A stretch of DNA of 34,676 nucleotides from an uncultured Chloroflexota bacterium (GCA_900696625.1 CAADGU010000266.1:1-34676), one strand, 5' to 3'. Positions 1 through 8,922 are shown, counted from the stretch's first letter. The notes: generated by a model not told the origin, from the letters alone. Made by a program: numbers and translations.

Positions 1-430
1 AATAACCGCCAACGGCCGTGAACAAACAGGCCACCCACACCTGCCACCGCGCCTGGGTGAATTGCAGGCTAATCCCATACGTCAGCAGCGGCAGCAGCCC
101 CGCCAACAGCCAAAACGGTGCCTGCGCCGCCCGAAAACTATCGGCAACCGCATACCCCACCGCCGCCAGCAGCGACGGCATCGGCATCCAATACGAATGG
201 CTGGGCGCGGGCAGCCCGGCGGGATCATCCAGATATTGCCAGATCACCTCTTCCGTAAAGCCATAGCCACCGGCCAACCGCTGCCCATTGGTGGTGTAAT
301 AATAGGCATCCATGTAGGATGGATGATCCATTTGCAGCGCCCAAAATCCCTGCATCAGCAAACCAATCAGCGCAATCCACAACCAATCACGTTTGATCCA
401 GGTGGGATTGGGGGGGTGGGGTGTTGTCAT
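1..430 (-). CDS. GT-C-like polytopic membrane protein, N-terminal part, cut by the window edge
   Basis: An open frame runs from an ATG at 428-430 leftwards off the window, giving 143 residues and no stop. After a proline-rich cytoplasmic tail there is a hydrophobic helix at about residues 18-34. It is followed by an acidic/aromatic stretch (MDAYYYTTNGQRLAGGYGF) and a P-x-S-x-x-W-M-P segment, then more helices near 85-98, 100-118 and 128-143. A first helix followed by an Asp-containing loop and a GG/GF stretch is the usual start of PMT/GT39/GT83-type GT-C transferases, which use polyprenyl-phosphate sugars. It is the last visible gene of the minus-strand glycosyltransferase operon, 37 bp after the preceding stop. 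The GT-C assignment is inferred from topology and context. Confidence 0.72.
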   Translation of the reverse strand, partial: MTTPHPPNPTWIKRDWLWIALIGLLMQGFWALQMDHPSYMDAYYYTTNGQRLAGGYGFTEEVIWQYLDDPAGLPAPSHSYWMPMPSLLAAVGYAVADSFRAAQAPFWLLAGLLPLLTYGISLQFTQARWQVWVACLFTAVGGY

Positions 431-439
431 AGATAGGGG

Positions 440-478
440 GTAATTGGGTAATTGAGTAATTACCCAATTACTCAATTA
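440..478. repeat. Octamer-based inverted repeat (TAATTGGG/TAATTGAG) at a gene junction
   Basis: Two overlapping hairpins are possible. Arms 441-453 and 458-470 pair over 13 bp with a 4-nt loop. Arms 449-461 and 466-478 also pair over 13 bp with a 4-nt loop. The unit is a tandem 8-mer TAATTGRG and its complement. The element supplies the last Val-Ile-Glu codons and the TAA stop of the upstream membrane-protein gene and fills the gap before the next ATG at 430. The same octamer, in direct orientation, is inside metH at 24114-24145. Confidence 0.85.
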
Positions 479-1928
479 CATCCATTCGCACAAAAATCTG
501 CGCCAATTCGTCCTGATACACTTGCTGCCACTCACCGCTGGCGGCCAAGACGGTCAGCAGGGGCGAATCGCGTTCCATCAGCACATAGGTCACGGCAAAA
601 TCGTCCAGCGGCTCTTGCCACTGTGGGCCGGCGTCAAACGCCTGGCGGTAATAAAAGAGGAAGTCGTCGCCGTAGACATCGGCACGGCCGTCTACAAACA
701 CCGGCAGCCCACGCCAGATCAGGTACCCGCCCCAGTTGTAGCTGTTGTACCCCCGTTCCTGCGCCAACCCGTTGGCTTGCAGAAAATCTACCGCCGCCGC
801 CGGATATTGGGCGGCCACGGCCGTGTCATTTTCCACCACCTGATTCGCCGTCCAACCCAACGCACCGACCACCGCCACCACGAGTACAATCACGTTCAAG
901 GTCGCCATCAGCCGGGTTGGTTGGGGTTCTTTCACGTCGCCGCTAAGGATGGGGTACACGGCCGTGCCCACCAGCGCGCTCAAGCCATGCCGGGCAATAA
1001 TAGGCGCGGCCACAATAGCAAACAGGGGAATATGCCGCGCCGAAAGCAGCCCCGCCGCCCCCGTGCCCAGAAACAGCAGCAAATCGGTAAACGTCACCCG
1101 CCGCTGGCTAAAGACAAAACTCAGCACCCCCAACGCCAACATGCCCGCAAACGGCCAGAAAAAGGTCAGATGAAAATCGGGCGAGTGCCATTCTTGAATG
1201 TACGCCTGCATGGCCGAACTGCCCAGGGTGTAAAAGGGGTATATCCACAATTCCGGGCCGTTCGGATTAAGCGCGGCGACGAGGAAGGAGATAACTGTGA
1301 CCACGAACAGGCGGCGAACAGCGGGCCAGGGCAGGGTGCGTTCATCCGTTTTGTGTAGCCACTGCTGTGCCGCTTCCCCCACCACATACGTGCCCAACAA
1401 CACCACACCCAATAAATAACCGCTGTGGAAATTGGCCCACAACAGCATGAACAACGGCAGCAGCCACCACGTCCAGAGTGGCAACTGCTTATCTTTGACG
1501 CGCTCTATCTGGAAGACAAACACGGCCGTAAACAGCAAATTAAACATCTGTGGCCGCGCCCCCCAGACGATGGCCGAGGTAATGGCGGCTAATAAGACCA
1601 CGAAGGCAGCCAGATACGGCCGTCCAGCACACGCCCCATACACCAGCCCAAACGTCAGCATCACCAGCACGGCCGTGCCCAGGATCAACCCGGTAAAACC
1701 ACCCGCCAGGTACACCAACCACATCACCACCTGGGACAACCACTCGTGCGTCACCCAGGCGTGTTCCATCACCGTAAACGAGAATACGTCCAGGCGCGGG
1801 ATGCCATGTTGCCAGATATATTCCCCCGTGCGCAGGTGCCACCACATATCGGCATCCAGCGTGGCCCGCACCCCCATCACAAAGAGGGCGACAAAAAACA
1901 ATCCTTCAAACAATCGGCGGATGCTCAT
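468..1928 (-). CDS. Polytopic membrane protein with a D-x-D-x-W-W-H-L-R motif, possible GT-C glycosyltransferase
   Basis: 486 residues from the ATG at 1926-1928. This start is chosen because it overlaps the stop of the upstream GT2 gene as ATGA; a longer reading from 1982 would run back into that gene. A short cytoplasmic N-terminus and first helix lead to the conserved-looking block LDADMWWHLRTGEYI, then PRLDVFSFT and W-V-T-H-E-W-L in the first outer loop. About ten hydrophobic helices follow, and a soluble C-terminal domain of about 110 residues holds Y-N-W-G-G-Y-L and V-F-V-D-G-R-A-D-V-Y-G. An acidic pair in the first extracytoplasmic loop is typical of GT-C enzymes, and the neighbours are two GT2 enzymes. 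A role in transferring a lipid-linked sugar is inference; the exact family is not recognised. Confidence 0.82.
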   Translation of the reverse strand: MSIRRLFEGLFFVALFVMGVRATLDADMWWHLRTGEYIWQHGIPRLDVFSFTVMEHAWVTHEWLSQVVMWLVYLAGGFTGLILGTAVLVMLTFGLVYGACAGRPYLAAFVVLLAAITSAIVWGARPQMFNLLFTAVFVFQIERVKDKQLPLWTWWLLPLFMLLWANFHSGYLLGVVLLGTYVVGEAAQQWLHKTDERTLPWPAVRRLFVVTVISFLVAALNPNGPELWIYPFYTLGSSAMQAYIQEWHSPDFHLTFFWPFAGMLALGVLSFVFSQRRVTFTDLLLFLGTGAAGLLSARHIPLFAIVAAPIIARHGLSALVGTAVYPILSGDVKEPQPTRLMATLNVIVLVVAVVGALGWTANQVVENDTAVAAQYPAAAVDFLQANGLAQERGYNSYNWGGYLIWRGLPVFVDGRADVYGDDFLFYYRQAFDAGPQWQEPLDDFAVTYVLMERDSPLLTVLAASGEWQQVYQDELAQIFVRMDVIE

Positions 1929-2686
1929 GAAACCTGTACCGGCTGCAAACGAGAGAAGAGAGGCGAGTGAACCACCCCCCACCGAGTCAAACGAAACAAC
2001 AACGAGACCTTGAGAACACCAAAACCATAAATAGTGGAGTTCTTGAAATTGATGGAAGAAGAGTCTGCCATATACACAGTAGGACAGGTGATTTCGCCAA
2101 TTCGATACCCGGCGTAGATGATTTGGGCCAACATCTGGTTATCAAAGACGAAGTTATCGGAATTGTCCGCCAGCGGTAGTTTCTCCAGAATTTCCCGCGT
2201 AAAACCGCGATAACCGGTATGGTATTCAGACAATTTGTAGCCAATGATGAGATTTTGCAGCAGCGTCAGCACCCGGTTAGAGATGTATTTATAGAGTGGC
2301 ATCCCCCCTTTGCGCGCGCCCACGCCCAAAATGCGCGAACCTAACACACAATCAAATAATCCCTCCGCCATCAGCGAAGCCATGGCCGTAATCAGTTTGG
2401 GCGTGTACTGGTAATCGGGGTGCAGCATGATCACAATGTCCGCACCCAGTTCAAGGGCGGTGCGGTAACAGGTTTTCTGGTTGCCACCATAACCCGTGTT
2501 TTGTTCGTGGACGATGGTGCGAATGCCCAATTCACGGGATACCTGCGCCGTGTGATCACGGCTGGCGTCATCCACCAGCACCAGGTCATCCACAATATCG
2601 TGGGGAATTTCGTCATAGGTGCGGCGCAGGGTTTGTTCGGCATTATACGCCGGCATGACCACGACCACTTTTTTGTCTTTGATCAT
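1925..2686 (-). CDS. Family 2 glycosyltransferase (polyprenyl-phosphate glycosyltransferase type)
   Basis: 253 residues with the GT-A order of family 2. There is a nucleotide-binding start VVVVMPAYNAEQTL, an Asp pair LVLVDDASRDHT, an acidic motif in M-L-H-P-D-Y-Q-Y-T-P at about 100-110, then GSRILG and H-T-G-Y-R-G-F, close to the dolichyl-phosphate glucosyl/mannosyltransferase subgroup. Such enzymes load a sugar from a nucleotide donor onto polyprenyl phosphate at the inner membrane face. No C-terminal membrane helix is obvious. The gene overlaps the next one by four bases (ATGA). It is preceded by the heptamer hairpin at 2696-2739 instead of a clear ribosome-binding site, so its translation may depend on upstream ribosomes. 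The sugar is not determinable. Confidence 0.9.
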   Translation of the reverse strand: MIKDKKVVVVMPAYNAEQTLRRTYDEIPHDIVDDLVLVDDASRDHTAQVSRELGIRTIVHEQNTGYGGNQKTCYRTALELGADIVIMLHPDYQYTPKLITAMASLMAEGLFDCVLGSRILGVGARKGGMPLYKYISNRVLTLLQNLIIGYKLSEYHTGYRGFTREILEKLPLADNSDNFVFDNQMLAQIIYAGYRIGEITCPTVYMADSSSINFKNSTIYGFGVLKVSLLFRLTRWGVVHSPLFSRLQPVQVS

Positions 2687-2695
2687 AATTATCGG

Positions 2696-2739
2696 GAGAT
2701 TGGAGATTGGAGATTACGCAATCTCCAATCTCCAATCTC
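2696..2739. repeat. Heptamer-based hairpin (GGAGATT)n / (AATCTCC)n
   Basis: A 20-bp perfect stem (2696-2715 with 2720-2739) closes a 4-nt loop. Each arm is almost three copies of GGAGATT or its complement. The hairpin lies between the start of the GT2 gene (2686) and the stop of the methyltransferase gene (2739-2741), touching that stop codon. The same unit and layout recur at 33551-33604. It resembles the heptameric short tandem repeats described in filamentous cyanobacteria in kind, not in ancestry. Confidence 0.9.
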
Positions 2740-3695
2740 TAATCTTCAGCTATCGGCCGTCTCGCATACACCGTAAACAAATCGCCAAAATTCACGGGCA
2801 CGGCCGTGCTGCCCAACCGTAATCCATGCACCAGTTTCGTCGCCACCGCACCTAAATACCGGTTCAGCCCGCCCAGGCGCGAGGCCACATAATTCAGCCG
2901 CAAATAACGCCCCTGCGCCCCCGACCAGACCACTTCAAACCCATTCTGGCGCAGCATCTCCGCCAGAGTGCGCTGGCTGAAATACTGCACATGCATATCC
3001 ATCAGCCAGGGCCAGCGCGGCCCCATCAGGCGCGCAGCCAGACTGCTGCTGTCCATGGTATGCACCACAATCCAACCGCCGGGGCGCAGCAAGCCATACG
3101 CTTTCGCCAGTTCTCCAGACGGATCAGCCAGATGCTCAATGACATCCCACATGGTGATCACATCAAACGACATCGGCTGGAGTTCATCATGGTCGAGTGT
3201 GCCGTGCAGCACCGGCAGACCATTGGCCTGGGCCACGCCGGCTCCCCAGGCCGAAGGTTCCACGCCACACGCCTGCCAGCCATTAGCCATGGCTACCTCC
3301 ACAAAAACGCCAATGTACGCGCCCACGTCCAGCAGGGCACGGCCCGAACCCGAAGCGGGTTCGCGGTTGGCCGGGCCGGTAAATTTTTCCATGGCGTACA
3401 AATGTTTACTAAACGTTAGTTCCCGCCCCAGTCGTTCTTCCACATAGGTATTGTCTTCAACGGCCGTGTACGCCGCCAACAATTCTTCATCCGTCCACCG
3501 GGGATTGGCATAGATATGCCCACAATGATTACACTGCACAATACGTGCATGACTGCCATACCCGGCATGCGTACAAGAAAACGCATCGGCGGCCAACGCA
3601 TGATGATCTTGCCCCATAGTTGCATACTGCCCGGTAGCCGGGTAACGCACTTTGTAATCATCGTGACCACACAAATTACATCTTACATCCATCAT
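2739..3695 (-). CDS. Class I SAM-dependent methyltransferase with N-terminal zinc ribbon
   Basis: 318 residues. The N-terminus has two Cys pairs, C-N-L-C near residue 6 and C-N-H-C near residue 55, suggesting a zinc ribbon. It is followed by a Rossmann methyltransferase (Methyltransf_23-like): motif I A-L-L-D-V-G-A-Y-I-G-V-F, acidic motif II G-V-E-P-S, and D-V-I-T-M-W-D-V-I-E-H-L before strand 4. This architecture is common in polysaccharide clusters, where it methylates sugars or lipid-linked intermediates; the substrate cannot be read here. The first ATG (3693-3695) overlaps the upstream stop as ATGA, which supports the start and translational coupling. The last codons and stop abut the heptamer hairpin. 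Confidence 0.9.
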   Translation of the reverse strand: MMDVRCNLCGHDDYKVRYPATGQYATMGQDHHALAADAFSCTHAGYGSHARIVQCNHCGHIYANPRWTDEELLAAYTAVEDNTYVEERLGRELTFSKHLYAMEKFTGPANREPASGSGRALLDVGAYIGVFVEVAMANGWQACGVEPSAWGAGVAQANGLPVLHGTLDHDELQPMSFDVITMWDVIEHLADPSGELAKAYGLLRPGGWIVVHTMDSSSLAARLMGPRWPWLMDMHVQYFSQRTLAEMLRQNGFEVVWSGAQGRYLRLNYVASRLGGLNRYLGAVATKLVHGLRLGSTAVPVNFGDLFTVYARRPIAED

Positions 3696-4459
3696 GATAG
3701 CGAAACAGGCACCTCCGGCCGGCGTGGTTCTCCTCGGCGCAGCCGCCGCACAAACAGGCGAAATACCGTATACTGCGCCTTAAAAACCTCATTCCGGGAA
3801 ATTTTGGTTTTCCCTTTGCGCCGATCTTCAAAAATAATGGGCACTTCCCCCACCTGCCAGCCCCGCCGCTGGCACAAAAACAACATCTCTACCAAAAAAG
3901 AATAACCGCTGGAAAAAATCTGCTCCAGCGGTATAGATTCCAAAACCTCGCGCCGGTACAAGCGAAAACCGGCCGTAGTATCCTTTGCCTTCAAACCCAA
4001 CAAAAAACGGGCCACAGAGTTAGCACCCCGGCTCAACATGATCCGTTTCCAGGTACAATTTTGCTGCCCACCACCCGGCACATAACGGGAACCAATGACC
4101 ACATGTTTATACTGGCTCATTTCTATCATCGCCGGGATATAACGCGGATTATGTGAGAAGTCAGCATCCATTGTCATTACGTTGCGGGTGTTCAGCGTAA
4201 TCGCGTACCGGAATCCGGCAATGTAGGCCGTGCCCAACCCCATCTTACCGGGGCGATGCACCACGTGTACCGCTTCCGGGTATTGTCTGGCCCAATCGTC
4301 GGCCAATTTTCCCGTGCCATCTGGGGAATTATCATCCACCACAATGACCCCTACCGGCACCGGCAGGCCAAGCAGTTGCGTGAGCAACTCGTCTATATTG
4401 TCAACCTCGTTGTAAGTAGGAACAATTACAAATGTGTCTATGGCGCTCATGTGCGTCAT
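3692..4459 (-). CDS. Polyprenol-phosphate mannosyltransferase-like GT2 (dolichyl-phosphate mannose synthase family)
   Basis: 255 residues matching the DPM1/Ppm1 type from end to end: FVIVPTYNEVDNI, VIVVDDNSPDGTG, GLGTAYIAGF, the acidic motif MTMDADFSHNP near 125-135, VIGSRYVPGG, D-T-T-A-G-F-R-L-Y-R and E-V-P-I-I-F-E-D-R-R. The reaction would be GDP-mannose (or a related donor) plus polyprenyl phosphate giving polyprenyl-phosphate sugar, the donor for GT-C enzymes such as the two downstream membrane proteins. There is no C-terminal membrane domain. GAGGAG lies upstream. Either the ATG at 4459 or the one at 4450 could be used; the second has the more usual spacing. First gene of the operon. Sugar specificity is inferred from family only. 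Confidence 0.9.
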   Translation of the reverse strand: MTHMSAIDTFVIVPTYNEVDNIDELLTQLLGLPVPVGVIVVDDNSPDGTGKLADDWARQYPEAVHVVHRPGKMGLGTAYIAGFRYAITLNTRNVMTMDADFSHNPRYIPAMIEMSQYKHVVIGSRYVPGGGQQNCTWKRIMLSRGANSVARFLLGLKAKDTTAGFRLYRREVLESIPLEQIFSSGYSFLVEMLFLCQRRGWQVGEVPIIFEDRRKGKTKISRNEVFKAQYTVFRLFVRRLRRGEPRRPEVPVSLS

Positions 4460-4554
4460 ATCTCCTCATAAAATGGGCGATTGTAGCCATTTTGCCAGGG
4501 GTGGGCAAAGGGACAACCCGCAATTGGGTATAAAGTCATATGCTAACCCACTTA

Positions 4555-4631
4555 TTGACAAATTGTCACCAGGCCCCCATAGTGAGGTAGAATTTCAAGA
4601 AGTTCAACTTCTTCTGAGAAGCTGAACTTCT
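4555..4631 (+). promoter_or_regulatory. Candidate promoter/operator and leader hairpin of the HAD gene
   Basis: In the 197-bp divergent spacer (4460-4656) a TTGACA at 4555-4560 overlaps the 13-base dyad TGACAAATTGTCA at 4556-4568, a possible operator. A matching -10 box is poor (CATAGT at 4578). Further on, 4598-4631 forms a hairpin: AGAAGTTCA with TGAACTTCT and CTTCT with AGAAG, one mismatch, 4-nt loop, ending 15 bases before AAGGAG. The remainder of the spacer shows no gene. Confidence 0.4.
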
Positions 4632-4656
4632 CACCATGAAGTCATAAGGAGTATCT

Positions 4657-5415
4657 ATGACCCAACACATTAAAGCAGTTTTTTTTGATCTGGATGGAAC
4701 CCTCCGCATTCCATCGCCGGGGCCAACGGCCGCGTTTATTCACTTTGCCCGCTCGCTGGATATTGAAATTCCACCGGCAGCCGAACACCGTGTGAAAGTA
4801 TGGGCACACGAATACTGGGGCCATGAAACGCTGGTGAAGCAAGATATGGAACAGTATGATATTGATGGCTTTTGGATTAACTACTCTAAACAATTACTGG
4901 AAAAAGTAGACGCCAGGCAGGATTTGACAACACGGGCTGCCCTGGTGCGGCAGTGGTTTGATACGGAATACAAACCGCAGGTGGCCTGTGCGCCAGGCGC
5001 TAAACAACTTTTGGCAACGCTGAAACAGGCTGGTTACATTGTAGGCCTGATTTCTAATCGTCCGAATCCGCTGCATGACGATGTGACCCAGCTTGGCTTG
5101 AATGAATTTTTTGATCTGATGTTGGCTGCCGGCGAAATTGGCTATTGGAAGCCAGATCCCAAAATCTTTTGGCACGTCATATCACGCTTTAATGGTTTAC
5201 GCGCCGAGGAATGCCTGTATGTGGGGGATAATTATTTTGCCGACGGCCGTGGTGCGGCTGCCGCAGGCATGATACCGGTGTTGTATGACCCGGAAGATTT
5301 ATATGGGGAATCGGTTTACCCCGTTTACCGACGTATCCGGCACATGACTGATGTGCTGCAAATTTTGTCAGAGAATGGCCTCAGGTCGGCAATCGGTAAT
5401 CGGCTGTTCAGTTAA
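4657..5415 (+). CDS. HAD-superfamily hydrolase
   Basis: 252 residues, with AAGGAG nine bases before the ATG. Haloacid dehalogenase motifs are in order: motif I V-F-F-D-L-D-G-T-L with nucleophile Asp11 and acid/base Asp13; motif II L-I-S-N-R; the Lys motif Y-W-K-P-D-P-K; and motif IV Y-V-G-D-N-Y-F-A-D with the metal-binding acids. A helical type I cap occupies roughly residues 20-95. Such proteins are mostly small-molecule phosphatases such as nucleotidases or sugar phosphatases; the sequence does not fix the substrate. It is transcribed away from the glycosylation operon and converges on the response-regulator gene with only 12 bp between stops. It contains one ACGGCCGT at 5243. Confidence 0.9.
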   Translation: MTQHIKAVFFDLDGTLRIPSPGPTAAFIHFARSLDIEIPPAAEHRVKVWAHEYWGHETLVKQDMEQYDIDGFWINYSKQLLEKVDARQDLTTRAALVRQWFDTEYKPQVACAPGAKQLLATLKQAGYIVGLISNRPNPLHDDVTQLGLNEFFDLMLAAGEIGYWKPDPKIFWHVISRFNGLRAEECLYVGDNYFADGRGAAAAGMIPVLYDPEDLYGESVYPVYRRIRHMTDVLQILSENGLRSAIGNRLFS

Positions 5416-5427
5416 CGATCACCGAGA

Positions 5428-6663
5428 TCATCTGCTCACGCCGGGCACATCACCTGAAATAAGCCCTTTTTGAATGGCCTCTTCTACGGAGAGGCCTTTA
5501 TTTTGGTCGTCATCCTCTGTTTCGGAGAAATCCAGCACATCATCCCAAAATGCATCTACGTCCGCGCCCACATCAACTGCCCCACCCGCTAACAAAGCCG
5601 CCAGTTCATCTGCGCCCATATCCAGCGCGGCCACTGGCTCATCAACCGAGGCGCCGGGTTCCGCTTCCGCGCCGATGATAGTGATGTTCACCGGCAGATT
5701 TTCCGCCGGGGCCAGTTCAAATTCCTCTGGCTCTTCCACTTTTGGCAGAGGTAATGGCATTGGTTCAGTGGGCGGTTCGACGACCGGTTGGGGGATAACG
5801 GCCGGCGGCTGCTTTTCAACTGCTCTGGGCAGGGATGTTTGTTTGAGGGGGGCGGGCACGGCCGTTGCCGGCAACAACACCTGCAAATCCTTAATCGCCC
5901 GCTGGGTAAACACCCAGATGGTGCCAATGCGGCCCCGCCGGGCGGCTGCATCAAAAAACAGCGTCAGAAAGTGCTGTTCACCGATATTGGCGCAGTACAA
6001 TTCCAGACGTGAACCGGCATGATATTGCAGCGTAAATGGCTCCTTACTGCCAATCTCCCGCGCCAATAAAAAACTGTCGCTAACGTTGCGGGCAATAATG
6101 GTAGCCAGCTTTTCCTGGTCAATTCTTGGCCCGCTGCCCACACTGTGCAGCACCTGCCCATGGATGGCCGACAACACCAATTGCAACGCGCCCGTGTCCA
6201 CCCGCAGCGTTTCCAACCGTTTACGCAAATCATCGGTCATGGTGAAGGGGGTTACGGCCGTAACCACCGCCATTGGTGGGGCTGGTTCATCACCGTGTAG
6301 GGCTTTGTTGACGGCCGTTAACACATCATCCGTATCCAGCGGCTTCTGAAAATATTGGAAGACCTCCAGGTCTGCCGCCTCCTTCCGTCCCTGCGCCGTT
6401 GAATACGCCGTAATCATAATGACCGGCAAATTCAACCCCAATCGCCGCGCCCGGCGAATCAAATCAAACCCACTCATCCCTGGCAAGCGAACATCGGTAA
6501 TCAACAAATCAAACATCCCCCGGCGCAGTTCAAGCAATCCTTCTTCCGCCGAAGGTACCGCCAATACTTCATAATCCTGGCTGGACAATTGCAGCATGGA
6601 GCGCAAAAACTCCAACATCTCAAAATGATCATCCACCACCAAAATATGTTTCACATCCGCCAT
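5428..6663 (-). CDS. Response regulator: receiver domain, roadblock-like domain, acidic C-terminal tail
   Basis: 411 residues from the ATG at 6661-6663, preceded at good spacing by GGTGGAG; an upstream TTG would add only five residues. Residues 1-125 are a CheY-like receiver with the acidic pair Asp11/Asp12, phospho-acceptor Asp57 (L-L-I-T-D-V-R-L-P-G), Thr85 and Lys107. Residues about 150-260 look like a roadblock/LC7 domain (a gap between start and repeats, then ALQLVLSAIHGQVLHSVG and a YCANIGEQHFLTLFFD strand), a fold often tied to small GTPases of the MglA/Ras type. The rest is proline-rich, then strongly acidic and probably disordered. No DNA-binding domain and no adjacent kinase gene are seen. 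A role in polarity or motility is inference only. It holds three ACGGCCGT copies. Confidence 0.85.
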   Translation of the reverse strand: MADVKHILVVDDHFEMLEFLRSMLQLSSQDYEVLAVPSAEEGLLELRRGMFDLLITDVRLPGMSGFDLIRRARRLGLNLPVIMITAYSTAQGRKEAADLEVFQYFQKPLDTDDVLTAVNKALHGDEPAPPMAVVTAVTPFTMTDDLRKRLETLRVDTGALQLVLSAIHGQVLHSVGSGPRIDQEKLATIIARNVSDSFLLAREIGSKEPFTLQYHAGSRLELYCANIGEQHFLTLFFDAAARRGRIGTIWVFTQRAIKDLQVLLPATAVPAPLKQTSLPRAVEKQPPAVIPQPVVEPPTEPMPLPLPKVEEPEEFELAPAENLPVNITIIGAEAEPGASVDEPVAALDMGADELAALLAGGAVDVGADVDAFWDDVLDFSETEDDDQNKGLSVEEAIQKGLISGDVPGVSR

Positions 6664-6738
6664 ACCATACTCCACCAATTATCACCTGCTATGGCAATCA
6701 TTATAGAGGGTAACTTACCCAGAAGACAACAATACAAA

Positions 6739-6760
6739 ATGACCCGCAATTGCGGGTCAT
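6739..6760 (-). terminator. Likely terminator of the peptide transporter operon
   Basis: A 22-bp perfect palindrome (ATGACCCGCAA and its complement) lies 33 bp beyond the stop of the last ATPase gene. On the minus strand it is followed by a short T-rich tract (TTTTGTATTG). The U-tract is weak, so termination could be partial. Confidence 0.6.
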
Positions 6761-6792
6761 CATTTCAAAACAAGACGAGTACAACCTTGTAC

Positions 6793-7881
6793 TTAATCAA
6801 CCTCAGCTACAAAGGCCACCTTGCTATGGCGTACTTTATCAATCGTTAGCTTACTGGCGCCCTTCTCCCCGGTTTCCAACAACCAACAGGCCGCATAATG
6901 TTCATCCCCATAATCCTTAAACGGTGGGGTTTCCTGTGAACACTTATCAAAAGCCAACGGGCAGCGCGTATGAAAACGACATCCCTTAGGTGGATTCAGT
7001 GGGCTGGGCACTTCCCCCTGCAAAATCACACGCTGCCGCTTCAAAGTTGGATCAGGAATCGGAATAGCCGACATCAGTGATTGGGTGTACGGGTGCAATG
7101 GATCTTCATACAGATCATCCCGTGAAGCCATCTCTACCATCTTGCCCAGATACATCACCCCCACCCGGTCACTAAAATGCTCCACCACACTCAGATTATG
7201 GGCAATAAACAGGTAAGTCAGGCCAAAATCCCGCTGCAACTCCTTCAGGATATTCAACACCTGCGCCTGAATAGAAACATCCAGGGCCGAAACCGGTTCA
7301 TCACACACAATAAACTTGGGCTGCAAAGCCAATGCCCGCGCAATACCAATACGCTGTCGCTGCCCACCCGAAAACTCATGCGGATAACGCCGCGCGTGTT
7401 CCGCCCGCATACCCACACGAGTTAACATCTCCACCACAATGTCGTAACGTTCCTGACCACTTTTATTGGTGTGAATACGCAGTCCTTCGGCAATACTTTC
7501 ACCAATGGGCATACGCGGGTCAAGCGATGAATATGGGTCTTGAAAAATGATCTGCATATTCCGCCGCATCTTCTTCATTTCCGATGCATTCAGCGTAGAC
7601 AAGTCCCTGCCATCAAAAATGACATGACCGTCTGTGGGCGGGATCAAATTCAAAATAGTACGGCCCACGGTGGTTTTACCGCAGCCAGATTCTCCCACCA
7701 ACCCCAGCGTTTCCCCCTCATAAACAAAAAAGGAAACATCATCTACTGCTTTAACCCATGCGCGAACCCGTTGCAGCAAACCACCACGCACCGGAAAGTA
7801 TTTCACCAGGTTGTTCACTTCCAGCAGTTTGGTTCTTCCCTGAGCGGGACTGCTCCCGTTATTTTTTATTTCTTCCGCCAT
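6793..7881 (-). CDS. Oligopeptide/dipeptide ABC transporter ATPase, OppF/DppF type
   Basis: 362 residues. Walker A is G-E-S-G-C-G-K-T-T near residue 65. The Q-loop and [14 protein letters not shown] follow, then the ABC signature F-S-G-G-Q-R-Q-R, Walker [13 protein letters not shown] and an H-loop with His in I-A-H-N-L-S-V-V. The C-terminal oligo_HPY region with [15 protein letters not shown] and three or four Cys marks the peptide-transporter subfamily; it may bind an iron-sulfur cluster as reported for DppD. Together with the neighbouring ATPase it would form the nucleotide-binding heterodimer. ATG at 7879-7881 with AGGAG upstream, 27 bp after the stop of the first ATPase gene. No ACGGCCGT copy is present. 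Confidence 0.96.
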   Translation of the reverse strand: MAEEIKNNGSSPAQGRTKLLEVNNLVKYFPVRGGLLQRVRAWVKAVDDVSFFVYEGETLGLVGESGCGKTTVGRTILNLIPPTDGHVIFDGRDLSTLNASEMKKMRRNMQIIFQDPYSSLDPRMPIGESIAEGLRIHTNKSGQERYDIVVEMLTRVGMRAEHARRYPHEFSGGQRQRIGIARALALQPKFIVCDEPVSALDVSIQAQVLNILKELQRDFGLTYLFIAHNLSVVEHFSDRVGVMYLGKMVEMASRDDLYEDPLHPYTQSLMSAIPIPDPTLKRQRVILQGEVPSPLNPPKGCRFHTRCPLAFDKCSQETPPFKDYGDEHYAACWLLETGEKGASKLTIDKVRHSKVAFVAEVD

Positions 7882-7908
7882 AACATTTACTCTCCTCTAC
7901 CCTCAAAC

Positions 7909-8895
7909 TCACTCATACAACCAGCAGCGAACAGTATGATTGGGTGCAATCATTTTAAGTTGCGGTTCTTCCTCTGTACATCGCGTGAGCTGATGCTCTA
8001 TGCGCGGCAGACAGCGCGGCGCAAATTTACATCCTGGCGGAAGGTCCACCAGATTTGGTACCGATCCGGGAATTGTGATCAATTCCTTATCTGTTTCCCC
8101 TAAAACAGGTGTAGAACCAATGAGCGCTGTTGTATATGGATGTTTAGGCGCCTGAAACAACTCCACCACGGGCGCTTCTTCAACTATGCGACCGGCATAC
8201 ATCACCGTTACCCGGTCACACATCTCCGCCACCACACCCAAATCATGGGTGATCAAAACAATAGATGTCTCCATTTTGGAGCGCAGATTGCGCATCAGGT
8301 CCAAAATCTGCGCCTGAATAGTCACGTCTAGTGCGGTTGTGGGTTCATCGGCCAACAAGAGTTCCGGCAGGCAGGCCAGGGCCATGGCAATCATTACCCG
8401 CTGCGACATACCGCCTGACAATTCATGGGGAAATGCTTTAATGCGTGATTCAGGCTCGGGAATCCCCACCATAGCCAGCAGCTCAATAGCTCGCTTTTCG
8501 CCAGCCTCTTTACCTAAATCCTGATGAATATCCAGCACTTCCGATAGCTGTTCACCTATCCGAAAAACAGGATTCAAACAACTCTGCGGCTGCTGGAATA
8601 TCATGGAAATGCGATTGCCCCGTATTTTGGTCATGGCGGATTCCGATACTTTCATAATATCTTGACCATCGAAAATCACTTCGCCTTCCAATATCTTTCC
8701 GGGTTGGCCGATCAGGCGCATAATAGAAAGAGACATCACGCTCTTGCCACAGCCTGATTCACCGACAACGCCCATGACTTCGCCCCGTTTAACTGTTAAA
8801 TCTACCCCATCCACAGCCCTGACCACACCGGCTTCGGTGAAGAACTGTGTTTTTAGTCCTTTGATTTCGAGGATGTTATTGTTGTTTTGCTCCAC
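7909..8895 (-). CDS. Oligopeptide/dipeptide ABC transporter ATPase, OppD/DppD type
   Basis: 328 residues starting at a GTG (8893-8895) with GAAGG nine bases before it; no in-frame ATG lies nearby. Walker A is [11 protein letters not shown], the signature E-L-S-G-G-M-S-Q-R, Walker [13 protein letters not shown], and the switch His is in [10 protein letters not shown]. The C-terminal peptide-transporter extension contains [12 protein letters not shown] and further Cys residues. Partner of the other ATPase of the operon. Neither this gene nor its partner carries the ACGGCCGT octamer that fills most neighbouring genes. Confidence 0.96.
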   Translation of the reverse strand: MEQNNNNILEIKGLKTQFFTEAGVVRAVDGVDLTVKRGEVMGVVGESGCGKSVMSLSIMRLIGQPGKILEGEVIFDGQDIMKVSESAMTKIRGNRISMIFQQPQSCLNPVFRIGEQLSEVLDIHQDLGKEAGEKRAIELLAMVGIPEPESRIKAFPHELSGGMSQRVMIAMALACLPELLLADEPTTALDVTIQAQILDLMRNLRSKMETSIVLITHDLGVVAEMCDRVTVMYAGRIVEEAPVVELFQAPKHPYTTALIGSTPVLGETDKELITIPGSVPNLVDLPPGCKFAPRCLPRIEHQLTRCTEEEPQLKMIAPNHTVRCWLYE

Positions 8896-8922
8896 TTCTC
8901 TCTACCTTCTTCCCTAATGTCC

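Noticed and set aside
62-436. Plus-strand proline/arginine-rich frames at the left edge
   Set aside because: They are shadows of the minus-strand membrane protein, which is open to the window edge and has a normal membrane-protein pattern.
441-478. CRISPR or intrinsic terminator
   Set aside because: Units are 8 bp without spacers, and the stem is AT-rich with no U-tract on the gene strand; tandem-repeat hairpin is the better description.
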